Part shown: positions 17,325-26,109 of the stretch, one piece after another
How positions within the stretch are numbered: the first letter of the stretch is position 1
How the letters are laid out: each line of letters begins with the position of its first letter
From: Pelomicrobium methylotrophicum
GTDB taxonomy: Bacteria > Pseudomonadota > Gammaproteobacteria > Burkholderiales > UBA6910
Assembly: GCF_008014345.1 (NCBI RefSeq)
Contig: NZ_VPFL01000003.1
Location: 62,001-126,000 of the forward strand
Direction of reading: 5' to 3'
Length of the DNA: 64,000 nt
Notes under the pieces: model-generated
The model's input: only the letters and a program-made list of their open reading frames with translations
Databases searched by the model: none
What the model was told of the DNA's origin: nothing
Translations under genes and position numbers: made by a program

Positions 17325-18857
17325 TCACCCCAGCGTGGGCATGGACAGGTTCTTGCCCGGCAGATCCGACTCGGACCAGCGGGTCGTCACCACCTTGGTG
17401 CGGGTGTAGAAGTACACGCCCTCCATGCCGTGGACATGCAGATCGCCGAACAGGGACTGCTTCCAGCCGCCGAAAGAAAAAAACGCCATGGGCACGGGGA
17501 TCGGCACGTTTATTCCCACCATGCCCACCTCGATCTCGCTCTGGAACCGCCGCGCCGCCGCACCCGAGCGGGTGAAGATCGCCGTGCCGTTACCATAAGG
17601 ATTGCGGTTCACGAGCTCCACCGCCTCGTCGAAGCTCCGGGCCCGCACCACCACCAGCACGGGGCCGAAGATCTCGTCTTTGTAGATGGACATCGCCGGT
17701 GTGACGTGATCGAAGAGCGTCGGTCCGAGGAAAAAGCCGTTCTCGTGGCCTGGGACCCGGAGGTTGCGACCGTCCACGACCAGCTTGGCGCCTTCCGCCT
17801 CGCCCTGGTCCACGTAGCGCTTCACCCGGTCGCGATGGGCCCGGGAGACGAGGGGCCCCATCTCCACGCCGGGCTCGGTGCCCGGTCCGACCTTGAGGCT
17901 GCGCGCCCGCTCGGCGATTCTCTCCACCAGCGCATCGCCCGCGTCCCCCACCGCCACGACCGCCGAGATGGCCATGCAGCGCTCCCCCGCCGATCCGTAC
18001 GCCGCGCCGACCAGCGCGTCCGCGGCGAAATCGAGATCCGCGTCGGGCAGCACCACCGCGTGGTTCTTGGCGCCGCCCAAGGCCTGTACCCGCTTGCCGT
18101 GCCTGGCTGCGGTCTCATAGACGTACCTGGCGACCGGCGTGGAGCCGACGAAAGAGACTGCCCTCACGTCCGGGTGCGCAAGGAGTCCGTCCACCGCTTC
18201 CTTGTCGCCGTGGATCACGTTGAATACCCCATCGGGCAGCCCTGCCTCTTTGAAGAGCTCGGCCATACGCAGGGAGGCCGACGGCACCTTCTCCGAGGGC
18301 TTGAGCACAAACGTGTTGCCGCAGGCAATCGCCACCGGAAACATCCACAGAGGCACCATGGCCGGGAAGTTGAAGGGCGTGATGCCCACACACACGCCGA
18401 GGGGTTGCAGCAGCGAGTGGCAGTCCACCCCCCGGCCCACATCCTGCGCATGCTCGCCCTTGAGAAGATGGGGCGCGCCGGAGGCGAACTCGATCACCTC
18501 GAGGCCCCGCTGCACCGAGCCCGCGGCGTCGGCCAGGGTCTTGCCGTGCTCTTCGGTGATGAGCCGCGCCAGCTCGTCGCGGTGCGCCTCCATGAGCTCG
18601 CGGAAGCGGGTGAGAATGCGCGCACGCCTGAGCGGCGGGGTGTTTCGCCACGCGGGAAACGCCGCGCCGGCTGCGGCCACCGCCCGGTCCACATCGACGG
18701 AGCCGCACAGCGGCACACGCCGAATGACAGCGCCGGTAGCGGGGTTGGTGACCTCGCTTGAGCGCTCCGTGCAAGGTTCTACCCGCTGCCCGCCGATCCA
18801 CAGGGGAACGACTGCGGGCTCCCGACCGGCCACCGACCTAGAGGTCGCGGTGCTCAT
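17325..18857 (-). CDS. mmsA: CoA-acylating methylmalonate-semialdehyde dehydrogenase
   Basis: Cytosolic NAD-dependent dehydrogenase converting methylmalonate or malonate semialdehyde plus CoA to propionyl- or acetyl-CoA. At 510 residues it is normal for the family. The catalytic cysteine is C294 in GSAGERCMA. The GGAKNH motif at 261-266 replaces the ELGGK of ordinary aldehyde dehydrogenases and is typical of MMSDH. The cofactor segment [13 protein letters not shown] is at 159-171. I chose the ATG at 18857, which overlaps lutB by 20 nt; the frame extends upstream but without homologous sequence. Its place inside a lut operon is unusual and suggests catabolism of valine, beta-alanine, inositol or a C3 compound feeding the same regulon. 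Confidence 0.93.
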   Translation of the reverse strand: MSTATSRSVAGREPAVVPLWIGGQRVEPCTERSSEVTNPATGAVIRRVPLCGSVDVDRAVAAAGAAFPAWRNTPPLRRARILTRFRELMEAHRDELARLITEEHGKTLADAAGSVQRGLEVIEFASGAPHLLKGEHAQDVGRGVDCHSLLQPLGVCVGITPFNFPAMVPLWMFPVAIACGNTFVLKPSEKVPSASLRMAELFKEAGLPDGVFNVIHGDKEAVDGLLAHPDVRAVSFVGSTPVARYVYETAARHGKRVQALGGAKNHAVVLPDADLDFAADALVGAAYGSAGERCMAISAVVAVGDAGDALVERIAERARSLKVGPGTEPGVEMGPLVSRAHRDRVKRYVDQGEAEGAKLVVDGRNLRVPGHENGFFLGPTLFDHVTPAMSIYKDEIFGPVLVVVRARSFDEAVELVNRNPYGNGTAIFTRSGAAARRFQSEIEVGMVGINVPIPVPMAFFSFGGWKQSLFGDLHVHGMEGVYFYTRTKVVTTRWSESDLPGKNLSMPTLG

Positions 18858-20262
18858 GCTCCACCTCGTCGCTTGAATAAAGCTCACGAAACGTTCTCCC
18901 CACGGGCACCGGAAAATCCCGCCCATTGGTCCAGCCGCTGCCGAAGGGCAGCCGGTGCAGGAGACCCTCTTCGCCCCCCATGCGCTTGAGGACCCGCGCG
19001 CCGATGCGCGTCACCCACGCGTAAAGCGCCGGCCGGGCGGCCACCCAAGCCCAGGCCCAGAGCGCCGCCCGCTCGGGCCAGGGCCGCAGGCCCTGCCTCA
19101 TCTGCTCTTCCCGGAGCTTGCGCATGAGATCCGGCAGGGGGATCTTCACCGGGCACACGACCCCGCACTGATTGCAGAGCGTCGCCGCGTGAGGAAGGTC
19201 CAGCGCGTTCTCGAGCCCCACGTAGGCCGGCGTGAGCACCGCGCCCATGGGGCCTGGATACACCCAGCCGTAAGCATGGCCGCCCACGCTCTGGTACACC
19301 GGGCAGTGGTTCATGCAGGCCCCGCACCGGATGCACCGGAGCATGGGTTGCAACTCCGTACCGAGGAGCGAAGTGCGGCCTGCGTCCACCAGCACGATAT
19401 GGAAGTGTTCCGGTCCGTCCAGGTCGCCCTCACCCCTCACGCCCGTGGTGATGGACACGTAGTTGGTGATGGACTGGCCGGTGGCCGAGCGGGGCAAGAG
19501 CCGCAGCAGGGTGGCGAGGTCTTCCAGCGTCGGCACCACCTTTTCGATCCCGGTGATCGCCACATGCACCCGGGGCAGCGTCGTCACCATGCGACCGTTG
19601 CCCTCGTTGGTGACGATGAGGGTAGAGCCGGTCTCGGCGCAGAAGAAGTTGGCGCCTGAAATCCCCATGTCCGCCGACAGGAAGTGGGGCCTTAGCATCT
19701 CCCGGGCTTCCCGGCACAGGGCCTCGATGGCCGTCTTGCGGGGCCGACGGTGCTTGTGCTCGAACAAGTCTGAAATCTCGTCCTTGTTCTTGTGCACCAC
19801 GGGCGCCACGATGTGGGACGGCGGCTCGCGGGCAAGCTGCAGGATGTATTCCCCCAGGTCGGTTTCTATCACCTCCACGCCGGCAGCCTCCAGCGCCCCG
19901 TTGAGGTTGCACTCCTCCGACACCATGGACTTGGACTTGACCGCCTTGCGTACCCCGTGGCTGCGAGCGATTTCGCACACGATGCGTGCCACGTCCTCGT
20001 GGGTGGCGGCCCAGTGCACCTGGGCACCGCGGGCGGTGGCGTTCTTCTCGAACGCCTCCAGGTACAGGTCCAGGTTGGCGAGCGCCCGCTCCCGGATCTG
20101 GGCCGCCGCCTCGCGGATTTCCTCGAAGTTGGGCAACTCCTGGACCGCCCGCGCCCGAGCATCGACGAAATTGGTCTGCAGCTTGGCCAGTGCCTGCTGA
20201 AGGCGCTCGTCCCGGAGCTTCTCCCGGGTGCGGGCCTTGAAGTACCTGGACGTGACTTGCAT
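18838..20262 (-). CDS. lutB: LutB-type iron-sulfur protein (lactate utilisation)
   Basis: 474-residue member of the LutB/YkgF family, with an N-terminal LUD domain and a C-terminal ferredoxin-like region. Two [4Fe-4S] motifs are intact: C310-x2-C313-x2-C316-x3-C320 ([11 protein letters not shown]) and C363-x2-C366-x3-C370 (CNQCGVVC), followed by the family C-terminal domain. The LUD signature [19 protein letters not shown] is at 206-224. It passes electrons from lactate oxidation with LutA and LutC. It starts 6 nt after lutA stops and overlaps mmsA by 20 nt. Confidence 0.95.
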   Translation of the reverse strand: MQVTSRYFKARTREKLRDERLQQALAKLQTNFVDARARAVQELPNFEEIREAAAQIRERALANLDLYLEAFEKNATARGAQVHWAATHEDVARIVCEIARSHGVRKAVKSKSMVSEECNLNGALEAAGVEVIETDLGEYILQLAREPPSHIVAPVVHKNKDEISDLFEHKHRRPRKTAIEALCREAREMLRPHFLSADMGISGANFFCAETGSTLIVTNEGNGRMVTTLPRVHVAITGIEKVVPTLEDLATLLRLLPRSATGQSITNYVSITTGVRGEGDLDGPEHFHIVLVDAGRTSLLGTELQPMLRCIRCGACMNHCPVYQSVGGHAYGWVYPGPMGAVLTPAYVGLENALDLPHAATLCNQCGVVCPVKIPLPDLMRKLREEQMRQGLRPWPERAALWAWAWVAARPALYAWVTRIGARVLKRMGGEEGLLHRLPFGSGWTNGRDFPVPVGRTFRELYSSDEVEHEHRDL

Positions 20263-20268
20263 GAGCTT

Positions 20269-21021
20269 TCAGGACCCCTTGACCATGACCTGGGGGTCGT
20301 CGACGCCCGCCAAGACCTCCGCCACGTGCAGCACCCGGGTGCGATGGTTGCCCCGCCGACGCAGCCGCCCCTCGATGTTGAGCATGCACCCCAAGTCTCC
20401 CAGCACCACGGCATCGGCCTCGGTGGCTTCGATCGCCTGGCACTTGCGATCGACGATGCGGGTCGAAATCTCGCCGAACTTGACGGCGAAAGTGCCACCG
20501 AAGCCGCAGCACTGCTCGGCCCCTTGCATCTCCACGATGGACAGGCCTTCCACCATCGACAGCAGCGCCCGGGGCTGTCGCTTCACGCCCATCTCCCGCA
20601 AGCCCGAGCAAGCGTCGTGGTAGGTAATGGTGCCCGTGAGCCGGCCTGGGATCTTCCGAAGCTTCGCGACATGGACCAGGAAGTCGGTGAGCTCGTAGGT
20701 CTTGGCGGCGAGCCGCTGCACCGCCTCCTGCCGCTGTGGAAATTCCTTGAGCAGCTCCGGGTAGTGGACCCGGATCATGCCGCCGCAAGAACCCGAGGGC
20801 ACCACCACGTAGTCGCAGTTCTCGAACTCCTCCAGCAACTTCAGCGCCAGCCGCTGGGCTCCTCTGCGGTCCCCGGCGTTGTAGCCCGGTTGGCCGCAAC
20901 ACGTTTGCGTCGTGGGCACCACGACCTCGTGCCCCGTCGCCCGAAGGAGCTTCAACGCCGCGAACCCGATGCTGGGGCGGAGGAGATCGACGAGACAAGT
21001 GACAAAAAGCCCGATGCGCAC
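20269..21021 (-). CDS. lutA: LutA-type CCG-motif Fe-S oxidoreductase subunit
   Basis: LutA/YkgE-family subunit with two cysteine-rich CCG repeats. The first spans TCLVDLLRP through QTCCGQPGYNAGDR to PSGSCGGM; the second spans YHDACSGLRE through EQCCGFGGTFAVKF to DLGCMLN. These bind iron-sulfur clusters used in L-lactate oxidation. I favour the GTG at 21021 (250 residues), because relatives begin directly with RIGLFVTCLVD. A GTG at 21072 would add 17 residues and cannot be excluded. It is first in the operon, divergent from the iclR-type gene. Confidence 0.92.
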   Translation of the reverse strand: MRIGLFVTCLVDLLRPSIGFAALKLLRATGHEVVVPTTQTCCGQPGYNAGDRRGAQRLALKLLEEFENCDYVVVPSGSCGGMIRVHYPELLKEFPQRQEAVQRLAAKTYELTDFLVHVAKLRKIPGRLTGTITYHDACSGLREMGVKRQPRALLSMVEGLSIVEMQGAEQCCGFGGTFAVKFGEISTRIVDRKCQAIEATEADAVVLGDLGCMLNIEGRLRRRGNHRTRVLHVAEVLAGVDDPQVMVKGS

Positions 21022-21115
21022 GCGCCGTTGGGGCAGGGAGCTGAAGGAAGAAATCGCGTAATCATAGCACACGACCCCTTGGCGCCCGACGGGGTGCGGA
21101 GGCCGTTGCCGCCCA

Positions 21116-21136
21116 CGATTTCATAATGTAAAATCG
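21116..21136. promoter_or_regulatory. Candidate operator between lutA and the iclR-type gene
   Basis: Imperfect palindrome CGATTTCA-TAATG-TAAAATCG with one mismatched pair over 8-bp arms, in the divergent intergenic region 33 bp before the regulator start. IclR proteins bind such palindromes, and autoregulation with control of the lut operon is the usual arrangement. The assignment rests only on symmetry and position. Confidence 0.45.
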
Positions 21137-21168
21137 CGCGGTCCTTGTGCGCTGCAGGAGGGCCGCCC

Positions 21169-21951
21169 GTGGCCGACAACGGAACCAAGTCCTCGATCCA
21201 GGTGCTGGAACGGATGATGGCGCTGCTCGACGCCCTCGCCGAGAGTCCTGAGCCGATGAACCTCAAGCAGTTGGCCATCAAGACCAACCTTCACCCCTCC
21301 ACTGCCCACCGTATCCTCGGCGTCATGGTGGAACACCGGCTGGTGGACCGTATCGAGCCGGGTACTTACCGTCTCGGCATCCACCTGCTGGAGCTGGGCA
21401 ACCTGGTCAAAAGCCGGATCAACATCCGGGATGAAGCCCTGCCTTTCATGCAGAAGCTTCACGAGCAGATTCACGAGACGGTCAACCTTTCCATTCGCCA
21501 GGGCGACGAAATGGTCTACGTGGAGCGTCTCGTGTCCAGCCGCTCCGCCATGCGGGTCGTGCATTTGATCGGCGCCCGCGCCCCTCTGCACATCACAGCC
21601 GTCGGCAAGCTCTTTCTGCTGGAAGACGGGCCCGAAAAAGTTCGGGAGTACGCCCAAAGAACCGGGCTGCCCACGTTCACCCGCAACACCCTCAACACCC
21701 TGCCCAAGCTCATCCAGGAGCTGGAGCGCGTGCGCAAGCAGGGATACGCCTTCGACAACGAGGAAGCGGAACGGGGCGTCTCGTGTATCGGTGCCGGCAT
21801 CCGCGACGACGAAGGCCGGCTGGTGGCGGGGCTGTCAGTTTCGGCACCCTCGGAGCGCCTCAACAAGGGGTGGGCCTCCCTAGTCAAGGAGGTGGCCGAC
21901 GACATCTCTCACGCCCTCGGCTACCGCCCAGCGCGGGCGCTGCGGCGCTAA
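21169..21951 (+). CDS. IclR-family transcriptional regulator
   Basis: 260-residue regulator with an N-terminal winged helix (about 8-65: ALAESPEPMNLKQLAIKTNL, HPSTAHRILGVMVEHRLV) and a C-terminal IclR effector domain (about 80-250) including HITAVGKLFLLE and the conserved GVSCIGAGIRDDEGRLVAGL. I chose the GTG at 21169 because GGAGG lies 7-8 bases upstream. A start 24 nt earlier lacks this site. It is divergent from lutA-lutB-mmsA-lutC and is the obvious candidate regulator, probably responding to a small acid such as lactate or a semialdehyde-pathway intermediate. Confidence 0.93.
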   Translation: MADNGTKSSIQVLERMMALLDALAESPEPMNLKQLAIKTNLHPSTAHRILGVMVEHRLVDRIEPGTYRLGIHLLELGNLVKSRINIRDEALPFMQKLHEQIHETVNLSIRQGDEMVYVERLVSSRSAMRVVHLIGARAPLHITAVGKLFLLEDGPEKVREYAQRTGLPTFTRNTLNTLPKLIQELERVRKQGYAFDNEEAERGVSCIGAGIRDDEGRLVAGLSVSAPSERLNKGWASLVKEVADDISHALGYRPARALRR

Positions 21952-22041
21952 GCCGTTCCACAAAACACGCACACCCTCCGCCGCGCGACTTCGCTCACCG
22001 TCAGGAGCGCTGTAGGTCAAGGGCAAAGACCCTCACCCGCG

Positions 22042-23061
22042 TCAGGCCGCCTCCAGGTACAGCACCGCGAACGGATCCTCCCCGGCGAGCCAGCGCCGCC
22101 GGGGCGAGAATCCCGCCGTCCGCGCCAATTCCTCGAACTCCTCCACCGAGTATTTGTAGGAGTTCTCGGTATGCATGGCCTCGCCGGCGAAGAAACCAAA
22201 GCGGCGTCCAGCCACGGCCACCTGCTGGTGAGTGATGCTCTGCAGGTGCATCTCGACGCGGCCGCGCGCTTCGTTGTAGAAAGCCACGTGCCGGAAGCGC
22301 TCGAGGACGAAGTCGCCCTGGAGTTCCCGGTTGATGCGCACCAACAGGTTCAAGTTGAACTGGGCCGTCACGCCCTGCGGATCGTCGTAGGCTCGCGTGA
22401 GCCGGTCCACGCCTCGTTTCAAGTCGATGCCGATCAACATCCCTCCGCCCGCACCGACCAGCCGCGCTGCGCTCGCCAGAAACCGCCGGGCTTCCTCGGG
22501 ATCGAAGTTGCCAATGCTCGAGCCGGGAAAGTAGGCGACCCGGCGAGCGCCGGCGGCCACTGGCGGCAGCTCCCACGCCTCGGCGTAGTCGGCCCACACC
22601 GCCTCGATGCGCAGCCACGGATAGCGCAGGGCGAGCTCCCGAGCCGTGCGTTCCAACATCTCCACCGAAATGTCGATGGGCATGTACACCGCGGGCCGCA
22701 GCGCCTCCAGGAGCAGCCGCGACTTGCGGCTGTTGCCGCTTCCGTACTCGATCAGCCAGACGTCCTTTCCCAGGCACGCCGCCATTTCCTCGCTGTGGCG
22801 TTGCATCAGCGCCGTCTCGACGCGAGTGATGGGATATTCGGGCAGCTCGCAAATCGCCTCAAACAGCCGGCTGCCGCGCTCGTCGTAGAAATACTTGGGT
22901 GGAACGCGCTTGGGGACCCTCGCCAGGCCTGCCAGCACGTCTTCGCGGAAACGGTCGACGACCGGCGCCTGCACGTGCATCACCGCCCCCGGGGCGAGAG
23001 GGCGTGCGCCCCGGGGGACCGCAAGGACTGAATGATGGAGGCCGGAGCGTTCGTTCGCCAT
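22042..23061 (-). CDS. egtD: EgtD-family L-histidine N-alpha-methyltransferase
   Basis: SAM-dependent methyltransferase of the EgtD family, which trimethylates histidine to hercynine in ergothioneine biosynthesis. At up to 339 residues it is near the usual 320. Family landmarks are PPKYFYDERGSRLFEAICEL near 54-73, LIEYGSGNSRKSRLLLEA near 102-119 (SAM site), YFPGSSIGNFDP near 178-189 and AYDDPQGVTAQFNLNLL near 228-244. The ATG at 23061 has no clear ribosome site. An internal ATG at 22980 would give 312 residues and is an equally good start. No egtB-like sulfoxide synthase or other ergothioneine gene lies nearby, which is unusual. Confidence 0.88.
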   Translation of the reverse strand: MANERSGLHHSVLAVPRGARPLAPGAVMHVQAPVVDRFREDVLAGLARVPKRVPPKYFYDERGSRLFEAICELPEYPITRVETALMQRHSEEMAACLGKDVWLIEYGSGNSRKSRLLLEALRPAVYMPIDISVEMLERTARELALRYPWLRIEAVWADYAEAWELPPVAAGARRVAYFPGSSIGNFDPEEARRFLASAARLVGAGGGMLIGIDLKRGVDRLTRAYDDPQGVTAQFNLNLLVRINRELQGDFVLERFRHVAFYNEARGRVEMHLQSITHQQVAVAGRRFGFFAGEAMHTENSYKYSVEEFEELARTAGFSPRRRWLAGEDPFAVLYLEAA

Positions 23062-23105
23062 GGGCGTCGAGGGAAGGGCACGGTGGGCAAATGAGAACCG
23101 CCCGA

Positions 23106-23126
23106 CAAACCCATCGGGACGATGGG
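23106..23126 (-). terminator. Weak terminator after the PBP7-like gene
   Basis: 7-bp stem CCCATCG/CGATGGG with a 3-nt loop, followed on the minus strand by TTTGT only. The hairpin is clear; the short T-tract makes termination uncertain. Confidence 0.35.
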
Positions 23127-23140
23127 CACCACGGACGCGG

Positions 23141-24064
23141 TCAGCCTGAAACCGCCAGCGCGCGGGACGAGCTCTCCATCCAGCGCTTGATGCGATTGGC
23201 GTCGCCGATCCGGGTCAGTTTACCCCAGGAGTCCAGGAGGACGATGATCACCCGGCGGCCCGCCACCCGAGCCTGCATCACCAGGCAGCGGCCGGCCTCC
23301 CGGATGAAGCCTGTCTTGGAGACGTCGATTTCCCAGTCCTTGTGGGCCACGAGCCGGTTGGAGTTGCTGAACGCCATGGTGCGCTGAGTGCCTGGAATCT
23401 TGATCCGTGCCTGCGGCGTAGTGGTGAACTGCCGAATCAGGTCGTAGCCCGCCGCGGCTTCCACCAGCTTCGCCAAGTCCCGGGCGGTGGAGACATTGCG
23501 GCTGTCAAGCCCGGTGGGCTCGACGAACTCGGTGTGGGCCATGCCGATGAGCTTGGCCTTGACGTTCATGGTGCGAACGAAGGCCCGAGTCCCACCGGGA
23601 TACGTGCGCGCCAGCGCGGCGGCAGCCCGGTTCTCGGAAGCCATGAGCGCCAGGCGCAGGAGCTCCCGTCGCGGCAGCACCGTCCCCACTCGCAGCCGCG
23701 AGCCGCTGTGCTTCAGGGTATCCACATCGGCCGCGTCGATCGCGATCAGTTCGTCGAGCGGGAGCCGGGCATCCAGCACCACCATGGCCGTCATCAGCTT
23801 GGTGATGGAGGCGATGGGCATGACCTCCGTGCTGTTCTTGGCGTAGAGCTCGGCGCCGCTTTCCGAGTCCAGCACGAGGGCGGCGGCTGACTTGAGCTGG
23901 GGTCCGTCCACGTCCGCCCTAGAAGAAGCCGCGGTGCGAAGAACGAGGTTCACCGGGGTCTTGGCCGAGGTCCTCGAAGCCTTCTCCTGCAGCGCGCCGT
24001 GGTCTTGGGCTTGCGCCGCGCCGATCATCAGCATGGCCAGCACCCAGGCCGGCACTCGTCCCAT
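23141..24064 (-). CDS. pbpG: Periplasmic D-alanyl-D-alanine endopeptidase (PBP7-like)
   Basis: Serine peptidase of the S11 family that trims peptidoglycan cross-links in the periplasm; 307 residues, as in PBP7. A signal peptide covers residues 1 to about 20 (MGRVPAWVLAMLMIGAAQA). The penicillin-binding motifs are S86-I-T-K89, S143-E-N145 and K250-T-G252. There is no C-terminal amphipathic anchor or PBP5 C-domain, which favours PBP7 over PBP5/6. The ATG at 24064 is preceded by AAAGGGAGGGG; the frame extends 29 codons further without signal character. Confidence 0.92.
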   Translation of the reverse strand: MGRVPAWVLAMLMIGAAQAQDHGALQEKASRTSAKTPVNLVLRTAASSRADVDGPQLKSAAALVLDSESGAELYAKNSTEVMPIASITKLMTAMVVLDARLPLDELIAIDAADVDTLKHSGSRLRVGTVLPRRELLRLALMASENRAAAALARTYPGGTRAFVRTMNVKAKLIGMAHTEFVEPTGLDSRNVSTARDLAKLVEAAAGYDLIRQFTTTPQARIKIPGTQRTMAFSNSNRLVAHKDWEIDVSKTGFIREAGRCLVMQARVAGRRVIIVLLDSWGKLTRIGDANRIKRWMESSSRALAVSG

Positions 24065-24142
24065 CGCCCCTCCCTTTCGCGTGGTTCGTGCCGGGCGGCC
24101 GGCCCCGCTTTGCAATGCCGCGGCCGCCCCGCGCCGTGGGTA

Positions 24143-24166
24143 CCTTAACAAAAAATGTTACCAAGG
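24143..24166. repeat. Small inverted repeat upstream of pbpG
   Basis: CCTTAACA-AAAAA-TGTTA-CC-AAGG forms an interrupted palindrome about 80 bp upstream of the pbpG start. On the minus strand it places a T5 run in the loop rather than after the stem, so it does not read as a normal terminator. It could be an operator. Confidence 0.3.
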
Positions 24167-24208
24167 GAAAGGGTTAGGTCGTGAACTTGGCGTGCTTTCG
24201 AGGCATCG

Positions 24209-26044
24209 TCAGCCCCTCGTCCGGCCCGCCGTCAAGATCGCCGGTTCCCCCTCGCCGGGCCCCGCCTCCCGCTCCCGTTGCTGCAGCGCCCAAAGCTGGG
24301 CATACAGGCCGCCACGCTGCAGCAGCTCCCCGTGCCGGCCCCGCTCCACAATCCGCCCCTGGTCCATCACCAGGATCTCGTCCGCATGCATGATGGTGGA
24401 AAGCCGGTGGGCGATCATGAGCGTGGTTCGGCCGCGCGCAATGCGGTCGATTTCCGCCTGAATGGCTTTTTCCGACTTGGAATCGAGCGCCGAAGTCGCC
24501 TCATCGAAGACCAGGATGCGGGGATTCTTGAGCAGCGCCCGGGCGATGGCCACCCGCTGCTTCTCGCCGCCCGAGAGCTTGAGCCCCCGCTCCCCGACCC
24601 GGGTCTCGTAGCCGTCGGGCAGCCGTTCGATGAAGTCGTGAATATGGGCGGCCCGGGCCGCCGCGACCACTTCCTCCCACGTCGCGTCGGGCCGCCCGTA
24701 TTGGATATTGTAGAAAATGGTATCGTTGAACAGCACCGTATCCTGGGGCACGATGCCGATGGCGGCGCGCAGGCTCGCTTGGGTCACATCGCGGATGTCG
24801 ATGCCGTCGATGGTGATGCGCCCGCCGGTCACGTCGTAGAACCGGAACAGCAACCGCGCCAGCGTCGACTTGCCGGACCCCGAGTGACCCACCACCGCCA
24901 CCGTGCGTCCGGCCGCGATCTCGAAGGTCACACCGCGCAGAATCTCCCGCCGGCCGTCGTAGCTGAAGCGCACGTCCTCGAAACGGACAACAGGGTTTGC
25001 CGCGACCAGCGCCGGCGCGCCAGGCTTGTCCTCGATCTCGCGGTGCTCGCCGAGCAGCCCGAACATGCGCTCGATGTCCGTCAGGGACTGCTTGATTTCC
25101 CGGTACAGCACGCCCAGGAAGTTGAGCGGCACGTAGAGCTGGATCATGAAAGCGTTCACCAGCACCAGGTCACCGATGGTCATACGGCCCGCCACCACCC
25201 CCTGGGCCGCCTGCCACACGACGAGCGTCGCGCCGACGGCGATGATGCCGCTCTGCCCCACGTTGAGGGCGGAGAGCGAGGTGGTGCTCTTCACCGCCGC
25301 CGCTTCAAAGCGCCGCAGGTTCTCGTCGTAGCGCCGCGCCTCGTGCTGCTCGTTGCCGAAGTACTTCACCGTCTCGTAGTTGAGCAGGCTGTCGATGGCG
25401 CGGCTGTTGGCGCGGGAATCCTCTTCGTTCATCTGCCGCCGGAACTTGGTGCGCCATTCGGTCACGGTGACGGTGAAAAAAACGTAGGCGACGAGGGTGG
25501 CGAAGGTGATGAGCGCGAACCTCAGGTCGTACAGGTAGAGCAGCACGCCGGTCACCAGCAAAATCTCGACGAGGGTGGGAAGGATGGAGTACAGCGTGTA
25601 GCTCATGAGGCTGGAGATCCCCCGCACGCCCCGCTCGATGTCGCGCGACAAGCCCCCCGTCTGCCGGTCCAGGTGGAAGCGCAAGGAGAGCGAATGCAGG
25701 TGGCGGAAGACCTCCAACGCGATGCGCCGCGCCGTCCGATGGGTGACGCGGGCGAACACGATTTCGCGCAGCTCCGTAAACAGCGTGGTGGAAAGGCGCA
25801 GCACGCCGTAGGCCGCCAGCAGCGCCAAGGGGACCGCAAGCAGCGCCTTGCCGCCGGAGAGCGCGTCCACGATTTCCTTGAGGACCACCGGCACGGCCAC
25901 GTTGGCGAGCTTGGCAAGCAGCAGGAACGCCACCGCAGCCGCCACCCGGCCGCGAAACTCCCACAGGTAGGGAAGCAGCCGACGAAGCGTGCGCCACTCG
26001 CCCCTCAGGGCGGCGGCAGGCGCGGCCGAATCACGGGTACGCAT
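24209..26044 (-). CDS. Atm1/HMT1-type ABC exporter (fused permease and ATPase)
   Basis: Half-size ABC transporter of 611 residues. An N-terminal six-helix membrane domain (about 25-325) is followed by an ATPase with Walker A GHSGSGKST near 395, signature LSGGEKQR near 500 and Walker B ILVFDEATSALDS near 520. The membrane domain segments RDIERGVRGISSLMSYTLYS and EWRTKFRRQMNEEDSRANSR with DSLLNYETVKYFGNEQHE are characteristic of the Atm1/ABCB7 group, which exports glutathione- or persulfide-linked metal conjugates. I chose the ATG at 26044, because the earlier start at 26083 lies inside the terminator of soxXA. The location next to soxXA is suggestive but not proof of a sulfur-related substrate. 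Confidence 0.92.
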   Translation of the reverse strand: MRTRDSAAPAAALRGEWRTLRRLLPYLWEFRGRVAAAVAFLLLAKLANVAVPVVLKEIVDALSGGKALLAVPLALLAAYGVLRLSTTLFTELREIVFARVTHRTARRIALEVFRHLHSLSLRFHLDRQTGGLSRDIERGVRGISSLMSYTLYSILPTLVEILLVTGVLLYLYDLRFALITFATLVAYVFFTVTVTEWRTKFRRQMNEEDSRANSRAIDSLLNYETVKYFGNEQHEARRYDENLRRFEAAAVKSTTSLSALNVGQSGIIAVGATLVVWQAAQGVVAGRMTIGDLVLVNAFMIQLYVPLNFLGVLYREIKQSLTDIERMFGLLGEHREIEDKPGAPALVAANPVVRFEDVRFSYDGRREILRGVTFEIAAGRTVAVVGHSGSGKSTLARLLFRFYDVTGGRITIDGIDIRDVTQASLRAAIGIVPQDTVLFNDTIFYNIQYGRPDATWEEVVAAARAAHIHDFIERLPDGYETRVGERGLKLSGGEKQRVAIARALLKNPRILVFDEATSALDSKSEKAIQAEIDRIARGRTTLMIAHRLSTIMHADEILVMDQGRIVERGRHGELLQRGGLYAQLWALQQREREAGPGEGEPAILTAGRTRG

Positions 26045-26060
26045 TCCGCGGCAGGCCTCG

Positions 26061-26092
26061 AAAAGCAAAAGCCCCGGCCTCATGGCCGGGGC
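26061..26092 (-). terminator. Rho-independent terminator after soxXA
   Basis: Perfect 9-bp stem GCCCCGGCC/GGCCGGGGC (26071-26079 with 26084-26092), 4-nt loop, followed on the minus strand by TTTTGCTTTT. It sits 17 nt after the soxXA stop and isolates soxXA from the ABC exporter. Confidence 0.9.
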
Positions 26093-26109
26093 TGCCGTTC
26101 ACCACTTCC

